Both the position numbers and the translations under genes were made by a program. A stretch of 64,000 bases of DNA from NCBI GenBank assembly GCA_034509735.1, contig JACGWO010000005.1:23864383-23928382 (forward strand), given 5' to 3'. This stretch comes from Sesamum alatum. Lineage: Eukaryota > Streptophyta > Magnoliopsida > Lamiales > Pedaliaceae. Of this stretch, positions 1 through 10,215 are shown one piece after another. Numbering within the stretch: position 1 is the stretch's first letter; every line of letters begins with the position of its first letter. The notes under the pieces were generated by a model. It was given only the letters and a program-made list of their open reading frames with translations, was not told the DNA's origin and made no database searches.

Positions 1-1530
1 TCCACGAGATTCCCAAGATTATTGCCTCACCCTTTCACATGATCCAAAGGACTCCAAACGAATTATACTAATCGGGCGTTAAACCCGACCCAATCAACTG
101 AGCCATAGACCCACTGCTACCTCCACGACTCGTGAGACAGGTAACAGCAGTCTACTTTTCGTTCATGACATGGTGCAGCTTCTTTTAAGTACGATAGACG
201 TGCCACGACTCGTGAGACCACGCTATCGACCTAAATCAGCTTCCTCACTATGCCATGGATTGGAAGGCATGGACAGACTCCTAGAGTCCATGTCCACTTT
301 GTCTAGGGTCTAATATTTGGACATTGGTCCAACCAATGTGAGAGTAGTAAATGACCGAGATCTCATAAATAGATATTAACACATTCATCCATAATGCGAA
401 AATAAATGGCATCCCATGGCATTTATATGATAAATAAAACACCATTCATCCATCATAATAACCGCATGCAAAATTAAAGCCTAGCACGCCCCTGTTAGAT
501 GATCACGAGCCCGAATCCTATGCGACCCACTGAGCCCGCAATGGATCTATGGTCAATCTAGGGTTGGTCCTACACTATTACATTAATAGTAATCATCATT
601 CTGATAGGCCTTGGTCTCTTTTCTCTTTCTTTTCTTCATGCAAACGCCTTGGAACCTCCGGTCTGGGCTCTCCATGTGGACCTTCCTTCTTCTCCATCAA
701 TTACATAAAATAAAACCTCACTTCTATTCTACTCTCATTACATATTAAAAATAGAAACCCCAACGAAAACCCGGGGGGAGTACATAAGGAGGGAGGTAGA
801 ATGCCTTATTATTCCAAGGCAACTAGAAAGGGAGAAGGAGAAAGCAGTAAAAGAGGCACACAGGCCCAACAGAAAATTAAACCATACATTCGGTCTAGGG
901 CTCGTGATCATCCATTTCCATCCAACGCATATAATCATATGATCCAATCACATAAAATACATGCTAACATCACATGATTACCAATCATAATTATCCAAGA
1001 TAAAATAAATGCGTAAAGTATGAAAAAATATGGTATAACGGTTGGTAATAATATTTTTTCCCGTTTTAGGAAAACCCTTCCTCATTATTTCTAGGTAAAT
1101 TATCCCGGGGATTCCAAATCTAATATAATTCAACCTACCAAAATAATGTTTTAGAAAATAGGCAAAAATTAAACAAAAATGAATTTCAGAATTAATTAAA
1201 AAAAATAAAATTGAAAATAGGGATAAAACCCAAAGAACGGCGGCTGGCCGCTGCCACGGGCAGCAGGCTGCACGACCGTGCGCGCCGGCAGGCTGACTGC
1301 GCCCAGCCATGAGCGCCTGGCGCAGGCGGCCGCGCGCAAGCTCCTCTGCCTGCGCGCGTCTGCCTCGCCTGTGCGCACGGCCGCGTGCTGCGTTTTTTTT
1401 CATTTTGTTCGTTTCTTGCCCCCCAGTGAGATATGGCTTTAAAAATAATATAATCAAGAATTAATTAAAACATGCCAAATCACATTTTCATGCTTAAAAC
1501 GCACGTAGAACCCTAGGCCTATACACCGAA

Positions 1531-1546
1531 CCGGGCTCTGATACCA
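1531..1546 (-). other. Primer-binding site for initiator tRNA-Met
   Basis: On the minus strand the bases next to the LTR read TGGTATCAGAGCCCGG, the usual plant copia match to the 3' end of initiator methionine tRNA. It begins one base inside the LTR end. Confidence 0.85.
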
Positions 1547-1547
1547 C

Positions 1548-3513
1548 TGAAAGATTGTGCATTGTCCCGGGAAATAGCGCGAATGCGGAAGCGCGGTATA
1601 AATTTAAATAACGAAATTTAAACATGATTTTACGAAAAATAGAGAACACGTTCAAGGGGTGTTCCCTTGAAGTTCCCGGGTGTTCGATGTATCTCATGAA
1701 TTAAAAGCATACAAGAATCATGGAGGCCATAGGATTAAAAATAAAAGAGGGACGAAAAATAAATCGGAACCTACCGATTATCGTTTTCGTCTTCTAACCG
1801 GTACTCGCGTTGTTCCCTGATTTGCACCAAATCTCGTACATGAGACTCTCCAAATTGTGACACACAATCCACCCACGTATCTTGCACGTCGTGCTAGCGA
1901 ACGAACAAGTATTTAGGAGAGGATGGATCAATCACACGTTATTAGGTTAACGGGATCAATCCTCCAATGTTCAATTGTTCCAAGAACAAAAGAACAAGAA
2001 AATTGATTTTCTTGCAGAGAAAGAGAGAGAGAGAGAGAGAGGGTGGACGAGAATAGAAAAGGGAGAGGAAGTGTGTGTGTGTGTTTTTCAAGATTCATCA
2101 TCATCGTCCTTCCAAAGGTGAAAAGCTAGGAGTATTTATAGAGGAGGAGTTTAATCCTCTTCAAACTCCAACTCTAGACGACGAATTTGACTAGGATTTT
2201 GACCTAGTCAAAGTCCTAGTCAAAGTAGTAATTTGACCTAGTCAAATTCATCCTAGCCATCCATCTCTCCTTTTAATCTCAACCATTAATTTGATTTAAT
2301 GGAATATTTAAAACCTATTTAAATATTCCAAAGGGCAATAAATAAATATAATAAATATAAATATTTATCCTAGGCCTATTAAATTAATTTTCTAATGAAT
2401 CTAATTTATTAGATTAATTCCTTTTATCTAATAATAGGAATTAACTCTTTCCAAGAAAATCAAGGACCTGATTAAATCCAATTTAATCATTCCATTTCTC
2501 CAAATATTTAATTCTAAATTAAATACTTAATGTGTGTGGATTGTGTGTGACTATTTAGGTTCACCTTTCAGCTAGACTTGGTCGGATTCCTAGAATCCGC
2601 CCGTTACCATGGGTGGCCATCTAGCAGCGGTCCATGGCACTAGAGACTAGGTGAATATTTGGGGATGAACATTTAGGCTCTAACAGTATACTTGTCCTTC
2701 CGTCTACGGTCTCACCACGTACCCATTTTGGACCTAAGTGTCGGTCTGTCTTTACTAAACGCCGCAAGGGAAACCTTCCTTCTGTTCAGTTACTGTGGCC
2801 ACAGATTTTAGGGATAAGACACAGAGCATTTTGTGAGACTAGACTGTCAATGCCTTTTGACAGGAGACAGATCCTTTCTTGGAGACTACCGTCACTCTAT
2901 ACACCGGAGGTGCACTAGACATGGCTTTTGACTACTCAAGTGCTTAATGAAAATCTCTCACCATATCTAAGATATAGCCCTGATGTACAGGTAAACTCAG
3001 CAGTTCCTCAAGTCAAAGGACTTGACCTGTACTGTCGGAACCGGGAACACACGTCATACCTAGCCGACCCTACTCAAGGTCCTCCATAAGACGGTTCCCA
3101 CGAGTCACCTCAGTCAGCTACTCCCTAGCAGGCTAACCCACTAACACTGCTTAGACGACCTTCGTCACCCGTCGATGAAATAAGACAGCAGATGCTTAGT
3201 GCAAGTCTCAAGGGGAATCTCGGTATCCATTTTCGAGATTCCTTGACTTGGAGATTTCCAGACTAATTAGGAGGGACTGATTTCATGGACCTACCTCCAA
3301 GCGTAGTCCCAGTCCCCGAAATACGTTTTCAGTCTGTAGGCTTTGTTTGTGTAGTGAACAGATATGTATAAAGCAGATAAAGTGAACACAAACAAAGTAA
3401 TGCCAATTGAATTTCACTTCTTTATTCTTTAATAATATATCAAATCCTTGAAATTTTCTAGACATAGGTCATTTCGCCTGCCAAGTTTGGCTACATGGTC
3501 ACCTATTCTAACA
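1548..3513 (-). repeat. Family A 5' LTR (minus strand)
   Basis: The plus strand reads TGAAAG...CTAACA, the reverse complement of a TGTTAG...CTTTCA LTR. It is homologous along its length to 7432-9417. It contains the U5 hairpin (1651-1671), a (GA)n stretch near 2013-2042, a TATAAATA box on the minus strand (2133-2140) and TTGAC-type repeats near 2180-2245. It has more differences from the complete copy than that copy's two LTRs have from each other, so it is an older or distinct subfamily member. Confidence 0.88.
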
Positions 3514-3518
3514 GTTGG

Positions 3519-5360
3519 TTCAATATGTCCAAGTGTTTTCAAGGTAGCGAGTGCCATGGCAGCTGGTTAAGGATTGGTCTTGTCGTTCCCGTCTTGGCTA
3601 GCATTTAGAGAGGTTTGAATAAGATCTCTAACTCCCCAAGGCCAATTCGCGTGCATTCTCCATTTTTTTCACTTTGTTTATTGTTGGATAGCTTAATATA
3701 TCAAGACTCATTATCAACTTGTGCAAAGTGTTCGTGGGCCCAAGATGATGCTCTTCTCTAGCGAAGGAGGTGCAAAATACTACGATCCCAAGAGGCGAGA
3801 AAGCGACTACACAGAGATGACTTTATATTTTGGACTTGCAACATGATTGTGAAGGATAAGGATTTTTCATTCATAGACAACGGGCACGCCACAGAATCTG
3901 AAGAAGCCTATTTCATTACCGTTCATTCAAACTATCTTCCTCTTCGGCGAGGCAATCATTTTGTTGTCGAGCCCTATAGCCCTCTTCGATTCAATTGTCA
4001 ATTTGGTTTCTTCCAAAGAAGTACCTGGGATTCTTTCACAAGGCGTTCGCAAGGCCTCTTTAAAAGGTGGAATCCGTTATTGGCGTCTGTACATTTTGTC
4101 CAAGACCACGGAGAAAGTGTGGTTCCCTCCCATGCCCTCAAATGTGAAGAAGTTCTCCTCTGAGGCATACAAAAGGTGGTGGCTCGAAGTTCATGGTAGC
4201 TATCTTGAAGAAAACGTGGCGAAGTTGCTTGGCTTAGGCCCAAGTCAAGCTTCTCCCAAAGGCAAGGAGTGTGGTGAAGGAGTTGCTCAAGATCAACCTC
4301 GCGAGCCGGCTACCTCTCCTCCCAAGCGAAATCCTCAAGTGGTCGAACCCCTTGAAGCGAATAAGAAGAAAAGTGCTCCTCGTTCCTTGGAAGTATGTGG
4401 GAGGAGCAACCCTGATCGTCATTGGAAGAGGCCGAAGAGGGATTCAGAACCAACAAACATCAGCGTTGATGGTGAAGGCTCAAGTCATGAACCAGTGATG
4501 TTGAATTTTGTCAAGGAGGTTATTTTTTTTCTTACCCATTTCCCTCTTTTTTTATATAGCGATAAGATCTTCTTTTGTTTCTACTCAAGTTGATGCATTA
4601 TCGTAGCTCAAAGATGAAGTCTTAGCCGTTGAAGATGATGAGACTTCTCAAGACAGTCAGGGATTGACTTTTAGGTCTAACTTGTTGGCTACAACTCGTC
4701 CTCTTGGAATGGGGCTTAAGAGAAAACAATCCTCTTGTCAAGCCGCGGTGTCCGTGTTCGAAGGTGAGAGGTTTGTTCTTGATCATCAAAAGGAGTTCCT
4801 TCAAAAGCGGTGGCGTGATCTTCTCGTGAAGATATCAAACACCCCAATTGATTTCACCTCATCAATCAAAGATGACGTTTACTTCGTTCTTGAATCTATG
4901 AAGAGCTTTCAGAAGTTTGATATCTCACAAGTGGAAGAATCGATGAACATATTCTGGGCCAAGGTGCTGCTTATGATGAGGCGAGGTCGTCATCTTCTAA
5001 AAGGTTATCCAAAGATCTTTTCGAGCGACAATTAAAGGAAGACAACAATCGTCTTCAAGAGGCCCGAGCTAAAGAAAGTGAATAGGCTTTCCAGGTCCAA
5101 TCTACTATGGACAAGTTGAAGCGTGTTGAGAAGGAGCTTGCGCATTTGAAGGAGCAAAGGAAGAACTTGTGTGCTACTCTGAATGAAGAAAATCAACTTT
5201 TTCATAGTGCCCAAGTCGGAGTTCGTGAAATTGTAGAAGAAATTGCAGCGCTTGAGAATACCACCCCCTCCATGATGAAGTGGTTGTGAGTTCGGAGGCT
5301 TCAAGAACAAATTTGGAAGCCCTCAAGGAAGAGTTGAAGGACTTGAGTCCCTTTGCTTGA
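3519..5360 (+). pseudogene. Antisense extra ORF of the Tat element, plant-mobile-domain-like
   Basis: The plus strand, opposite to pol, encodes a protein that can be followed in pieces. A VLASIYRGL-type stretch before 3700 leads into 3843-4163, 3961-4593, 4664-5035 and 5107-5289, separated by frameshifts and stops. The first half has the look of the plant mobile domain (PMD, aminotransferase-like) family, including a QFGF motif and an AYKRWWLEVHGSYLEE segment near 4165-4210. The end is charged and coiled-coil-like, with KELAHLKEQRKNL near 5130-5165. Extra antisense ORFs have been reported for Tat-lineage gypsy elements. The N-terminus is cut off at 3513 by the copia insertion. Domain naming is from memory of the family. 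Confidence 0.6.
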
Positions 5361-5798
5361 GATTTGCTTAGGACCTTTTATTTTGTTGCATTTGATTTCT
5401 TTTTCTTTTGTTCTAGGTCATGAACTCCAATGTTTTTTTTTTTAGATTACGTAATAGAGGCCTTTTCTTTTCTCTCTATCTTGCGATCCTTGAGCATGTT
5501 TGAATACTTTCCATCTCGATTACTTTATATGAGAAATAAAGTTCATTTAAATGTTATGATTGAATTTAGAATATCTAAGATGCCTACATACCTCATCAAG
5601 AGGATCAAGTCAATACTTAGTTCAAGGGTACAAAATATTTGTTTGGAGAGGGGAGGGCCGCTCACAGTTTATACTCATGCGGGCCAAGAGTTTCTTTTTC
5701 TTTCTTTTTTTTTTTGTTTTTTTATTTTTTTTTTCAGGCGTAGTATCGCTTCAAGAACTTTTCATTTATCGAGCCTATCTTCAAGCCGTCTTTAACAA

Positions 5799-6978
5799 TC
5801 AACTTATATGCACCATTTGTGTAAACCTCTTTGACGACATACGGACCATCCATTTTGACAAGAATTTGTTGCCCGTTTGATGCGTTGTGATTATAGGCCT
5901 CCTCACTACGAGTACTAGATCACCGACTTGAAAAGACCGTAGGTGAACCTTCTTATTGAATGCTTTGATAGTCGAGCTTGATAACACTCGAGCTTTTGTT
6001 GTGCTTCCAGTCTCTTCTCGTCAAGAGCTTCTAGCTCATCAAGTTGTATTCGAGCATTTTCTTCTTCAGTAAGCCCTTCTTGTATTGTCATCTTCAATGA
6101 AGGAATTTGTTGCTCAAGTGGGAGGACTGCCTCCACTCCATAAACCAGGGCATAAGGAGTTGCTTGCGTAGGCGCTCTGACAGTGGTTCTGTACGCCCAT
6201 AGAGTTTCTCCAATTCTTTCGTCTCAATCTCGCTTTGACTTGGTCCCTACCTTCTTCAACAGGTTGCACAAAGTTTTGTTAAATGCTTCGGCAAGACCGT
6301 TGGCGGTGGCATAGTACATAGAAGAATTTCTTTGCTTGAACCCACACTTTTGACATAATTTGTCTATCACACTATTACAAAAGAGTTTCCATTATCAGTA
6401 AGTTTCCATTATCAGTGATGATATACCTAGGCACTCCATAACGGTATATGATGTGAGTACGGATGAAATCAACCACATTCTCTTTCTTCACTTCCTTAAA
6501 GGGGACCGCTTTAGCCCATTTAGAAAAATAGTCAGTTGCTGTCAAGATATACAAGTGGCCACCGGAGGACTTTGTCATGAGTCCTATGACATCCAAACCC
6601 CAAGCATCGAAAGGCCATGAGGCAATGGTAGGATGTAACGGCTCAGGTGGTTGGTGGATAAGATTGTCGTGAAATTTACAAGCTTGACATCTCTTCGCAT
6701 AGTCTATGCAATCTTTACATTGTAGGCCAGTAATAGCCCATTCGTTTTCTGCGGAAGTGTAGCTTCGTTCCGGACTGGTGAGCACAACAAATTCCAGAGT
6801 GAGCTTCCTCAATAGCTTGAATTTTTTTGTCATCTCTCAGGCAGCGTAAGAGAATATCATTAAATGAGCGTCTATTGAGCGTGTATTTGAAGTAGATGAA
6901 GCGAGACGCCCGCCGTCGAATCTCGGCCTTTCGTCTTAGGTCATTGGGTAGCTTTCCGTATTTCAAATAGTCAACCAA
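5799..6978 (-). pseudogene. Tat gypsy integrase region
   Basis: Minus-strand pieces at 6978-6715, 6833-6375 and 6136-5799 form an integrase in two frames. The N-terminal part is a zinc-binding-type segment (AHSGICCAHQSGTKLH, then CQACKFHDNLIH). The catalytic core includes WGLDVIGLM, YFSKWAKAVPF and YIITDNG, giving the first two acidic residues. The C-terminal part has FQVGDLVLV. A small duplication near 6390-6415 and several frame breaks interrupt it. It would insert element DNA into the chromosome, but this copy cannot encode an active enzyme. Confidence 0.8.
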
Positions 6979-7161
6979 CGGTTGTCGCCAATCTTCCTCC
7001 TCAATTTCGAAGACCTCAAGGATATGGTTTTCTTCTTCTTAGGATGCATCATCCTCCTCATCACTAAAGATCAGTTGTATGACCCAGTTCTTACATATCG
7101 ATATGCGTGCTTCCTTATCAGTCATCGAAAGTGTTGAAGCAAGCTTCGTCAGTGCATCACC

Positions 7162-7431
7162 TTATTTATTATCCCTTCTTTGTAGATGCTCAAGTTCCAC
7201 ACCTTCTAGCCATCCTATTAGCCTCTTTGCGTAGTTATGATATGGAAGCCACTCGGGCTTTTTGACTTCATAGAGACCGAGGAGTTGATTGACCACTATT
7301 TTAGAGTCTCCATATACCTTGAGGTGGAGTTGCTTTATATCAACAACCATTTCTAATCCAAGGATTAAGGCTTCGTATTCTGCAACGTTATTCGAACAGT
7401 TTTGAGTCAAAGTGAAGGAGTAGGGCAGAAC
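7162..7431 (-). pseudogene. Tat gypsy RNase H, C-terminal part
   Basis: The minus strand reads a ribonuclease H half beginning at the copia insertion, with NNVAEYEALILGLEM and KVYGDSKIVVNQLLG, the usual E and D motifs of plant gypsy RNase H. It is the direct continuation of 17798-17954. Removing the copia element and one AGAAC copy puts both halves back in one reading frame. Confidence 0.85.
7427..7431. repeat. Target-site duplication AGAAC, left copy
   Basis: The five bases before the 5' LTR are AGAAC. The same five bases follow the 3' LTR at 17793-17797. Confidence 0.9.
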
Positions 7432-8373
7432 TGTTAGAATAGGTGACCATGTAAGCCAATTTTGGCGGGTATATGTAACCTATGTCTAGACAATTATAGG
7501 TGTTTGATAAATCATTAATGAATAAAGAAGTGAATTTCATTTGGCATCACTTTGTTTGTGTTCACTTATATTTGTTTTCCATATCTGTTCACTACGCAAA
7601 CAAAGCCCACGGACTGAGAATCAATTTCGGGGACTGGGACTACGCTTGGAGGTAGGTCCATGGAATCAGTCTTCCCGAATCAGTCCGGAAATCTCCAAGT
7701 CAAGGAATCCCGAAAATGGGTACCGGGATTCCATTTGAGACTTGCACTAAGCACCTGCTGTCGTGTTTCATCGACGGGTGATGAGGGTCGTCTAAGCAGT
7801 GTTAGTGGGTTAGCATGCTAGGACGCAGCTGACTGAGGTGACTCGCGGGAACCGTCTTACGGAGGACCTTGAGTATGGTCAGCAAGGTATGACGTGTATT
7901 CCCGGTTCCAACGGTACAGGTCAAGTCCTTTGACTTGAGGAATTGCTGAGTTTACCTGTACATCAGGGCTGTATCTTAGATATGGTGAGAGATTGCCAGA
8001 ATTCTCTTTGGTAGTCATAAGCCATGTCTAGTGCAGTTCTGGTGTGCAAAGTGACAGTAGTTTCCAAGAAAGGATCTGTCTCCTGTCAATAGGTTTTGGC
8101 AGTTGAGCTCATGCATACTCTAGGTCTTGTCCCTAAAACTGTGGCCACAGTGACTGAACAGATGGGAAGGATTCCCTTGCGGCGTTTAGTGAGGACAGAC
8201 CGACACTTAGGTCCAAAATGGGTACCTGCATTTTCCGTGCCCTAGACTCTAAGTGATGAGACCGAAGACAGAAGGACAAGTGTACTGTTAGAGCCTAAAT
8301 GTTCATCCCTGAATATTTCACCTAGTCTCTAGTGCCATGGACCGTTGCTAGATGGCCACCCATGGTAACGGAA

Positions 8374-8388
8374 GGATTCTAGGAATCC
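8374..8388 (+). promoter_or_regulatory. U3 hairpin in a block shared by LTR families A and B
   Basis: GGATTC-TAG-GAATCC forms a perfect 6-bp stem with a 3-nt loop. It sits between invariant flanks, CCACCCATGGTAA before and AAGTCTAGCTGA after. In family B the same place holds a different but also self-pairing sequence (58476-58498). Function is unknown. Confidence 0.6.
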
Positions 8389-8718
8389 GACCAAGTCTAG
8401 CTGAAAGGTGAACCTAAAGAGTCACACACTATCCACACACATCTAGATATTTAATTAGGAATTAAATATTGGAGTGAAGGAATGATTAAATTGGATTTAA
8501 TCGGGTCCTTTATTTTTTGGAGAAATAATTCCTTCTATTAGATATAAGGAATTAAATTGATAAATTAGATTTATCAAAGGGATTTATTTAATGGGCTTAA
8601 ATAATATTTATATTTATTTTAGCCTCTTGGAAATATTTAAATAGGTTTTAAATATTCCATTAAATTAAATTAAATCAACGGTTGAGATCAATGGGAGAGA
8701 TGGATGGCTAGGATTGTT

Positions 8719-8777
8719 TTGACTAGGTCAAAACACTACTTTGACTAGGACTTTGACTAGGTCAAAATCCTAGTCAA
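8719..8777 (+). promoter_or_regulatory. Cluster of six W-box cores in the LTR promoter
   Basis: TTGACT or TTGACC occurs at 8719-8724, 8741-8746 and 8753-8758 on the plus strand and at 8727-8732, 8760-8765 and 8772-8777 on the minus strand. The cluster lies about 50-105 bp before the TATA box. TTGACC/T is the known core bound by WRKY transcription factors. Activity here is inferred. Confidence 0.55.
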
Positions 8778-8824
8778 AATAGAGTTCTTGAAAGAGGAGT
8801 TTAAAGAGGATTAAACTCCTCTTC

Positions 8825-8832
8825 TATATAAA
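8825..8832 (+). promoter_or_regulatory. TATA box of the family A LTR
   Basis: TATATAAA lies in CTTCTATATAAACCCC, with a CT/CA-rich stretch starting about 45 bp downstream that would be the start of the transcript leader. The same arrangement appears in the 3' LTR near 17202. Confidence 0.7.
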
Positions 8833-9294
8833 CCCCTAGCATCCTACAAGTTGAAGAATGATGAAATTCCAACACACACAACACACACACACAACTCGGC
8901 TCTCTCTCCCTCTATCTCGTCCGCCCTCTCTCTCTCACACACTCCAAGAAAATTATTTTTTTCTTTGTTCTCTTGTTCTTGGAACATTAGAACTTGATGA
9001 ATCAATACCGTTAATTCATAACGTGTTGTTGATTCATCCACTCCAAAATATAAACTTGTTCGTTGCTAGCACGACGTGCAAGATACGTGGGTGGATCGTG
9101 TGTCACGATTTGGAGGGTCTCAAGAACGAGATCTTGGTGCAAAACGGGGAACAACGCGTGTAGCCGTTGAAGACGAAAACGACAACGGGTAGGTCTCGTT
9201 TATGATTTTCGTCCCTTTTAATTTTTCTACCCTATGGCCTCCATGATTCTTTTATGTTTTATTATTCATGAGATACACCGAACACCCGGGAAAA

Positions 9295-9317
9295 TTTCAA
9301 AGGCACACCCTTTGAAA
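9295..9317 (+). other. Conserved stem-loop in the 3' third of the LTR
   Basis: TTTCAAAGG-CACAC-CCTTTGAAA is a perfect 9-bp stem with a CACAC loop, about 100 bp before the LTR end and just after a CACCCGGGAA motif. Other copies keep the loop and the pairing with changed stem bases. Confidence 0.65.
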
Positions 9318-9418
9318 CGTGTTTTAATTTAAAAGCATGTTTAAATTCCGTTTTAATTTTAATTATACCGCGCTTCCGCATTCGCGCTTTTCCCGGGACG
9401 ATCCACAATTCCTTTCAG

Positions 9419-9434
9419 TGGTATCAGAGCCCGG
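9419..9434 (+). other. Primer-binding site for initiator tRNA-Met
   Basis: TGGTATCAGAGCCCGG begins one base after the LTR end. It matches the usual plant copia primer site, complementary to initiator tRNA-Met. Confidence 0.92.
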
Positions 9435-9612
9435 TTCGGTGTATAGGCCTAGGGTTTATGTGCGTTTTAAGCATGAAACGTGATTTAGCATGTTTTAATT
9501 GAATCTTGATTTTCTTGATTATTAAAGCATGTTGTTTTATTGCTTTTAATTCGTGTGAAATTCTGAATATTGGTATTTTTCTGTTTTTCTTGGGAAACGG
9601 GGGGAAAATTGA

Positions 9613-10215
9613 ACTGAAAACGAGAAACGCCACAGCCGGCCAGCCGGGAAGGCTGGCCGCGCGCAGCCGAGCGCTGCCGGCAGGGCAGACGCGCGCAAGC
9701 AAGGGTAGCCTGCGCGCGCCCGCCCAGCCGGTCGCGCAGGGGCAGCGCGCAGCCCGGATGGCTGCGCGCGCGGGCAGACGAGGGTGTCTGCGCGCGCGCG
9801 GCCGGTAGGCGCGCTCATGCGCGCGCGCGCGCGCAAGGCTGTCGGGCGGAGAGCCCGCGCGCGGACGGCACCAGGCGCGCGCGCACGCAGACGGAGGCGT
9901 CTGCGCGCGCGCGCCCGGCGGGCGTGCCCAGTGCGCGTCTGCGCGCGCGCACTGCGCACAGCGCAGTCACGCGGCTGGCGACCAGCAGGCCGGCGCGCGC
10001 GAGGCAGAGGAACCTGCGCGCGCGACGGCCTGCCGGAACACCAGGCCGCGCAGCGCGCTGCCGGCCAAGCGCGCGCGCACGCAGGCAAGGGGCCTGCGCG
10101 CGCGCGCCCGGCCAGGCAGTGCCTGCGCGCGCGCAGGAGCGGCAGGCTGGGCCTGCTGCCCTGCGCGCACGGCCGGCCGGCTGCTGCCGGTGGCGGCGGC
10201 CGATGGCTGCTGCAG
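9613..10215 (+). repeat. GC-rich hairpin/CG-repeat array in the copia leader
   Basis: About 600 bp of extreme GC content inside an otherwise AT-rich element. It contains many CGCGCG runs and short perfect hairpins: GCAGAC...GTCTGC at 9774-9791 and 9887-9904, GCAGGC...GCCTGC at 10081-10097, a 10-bp-arm hairpin at 9745-9769 and a 16-bp palindrome at 10122-10137. The long Arg/Ala-rich reading frames here are composition effects. Related, shorter blocks lie at 1236-1392, 52438-52830 and 59945-60090. Confidence 0.85.

Larger units (their letters stand above)
1..3513 (-). mobile_element. Ty1/copia family A element, 5' part, cut by the window edge
   Basis: Read on the minus strand, this is the 5' end of a copia element: LTR (1548-3513), primer-binding site (1531-1546), then about 1.5 kb of untranslated leader running off the left edge. 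The first bases match the reverse complement of the pre-gag leader of the complete copy near 11458-11482, so gag should start just outside the window. The leader has a GC-rich block (1236-1392), much shorter than in the complete copy. The LTR abuts position 3514, inside the antisense ORF of the Tat gypsy element, so this copy probably inserted there. The matching target duplication would lie beyond the window. Confidence 0.85.
7432..9417 (+). repeat. Family A 5' LTR
   Basis: The LTR starts TGTTAGAATAGG and ends CCTTTCA, about 1986 bp, with the TG...CA ends expected. It holds a conserved U3 block (8319-8420), a TTGAC cluster (8719-8777), a TATA box (8825-8832), CA and CT repeats (about 8872-8945), and a perfect hairpin in the 3' third (9295-9317). 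The short reading frames inside are not genes. Confidence 0.95.

Noticed and set aside
7541..7738. 65-aa reading frame repeated at 7541 and 15915
   Set aside because: It is the same LTR sequence twice, with no domain and no suitable promoter. It is not conserved as a frame in the other family A LTRs.
9419..9434. Possible tRNA gene at the tRNA-Met match
   Set aside because: Only the 3' end complement is present, as expected for a primer-binding site. No cloverleaf follows.
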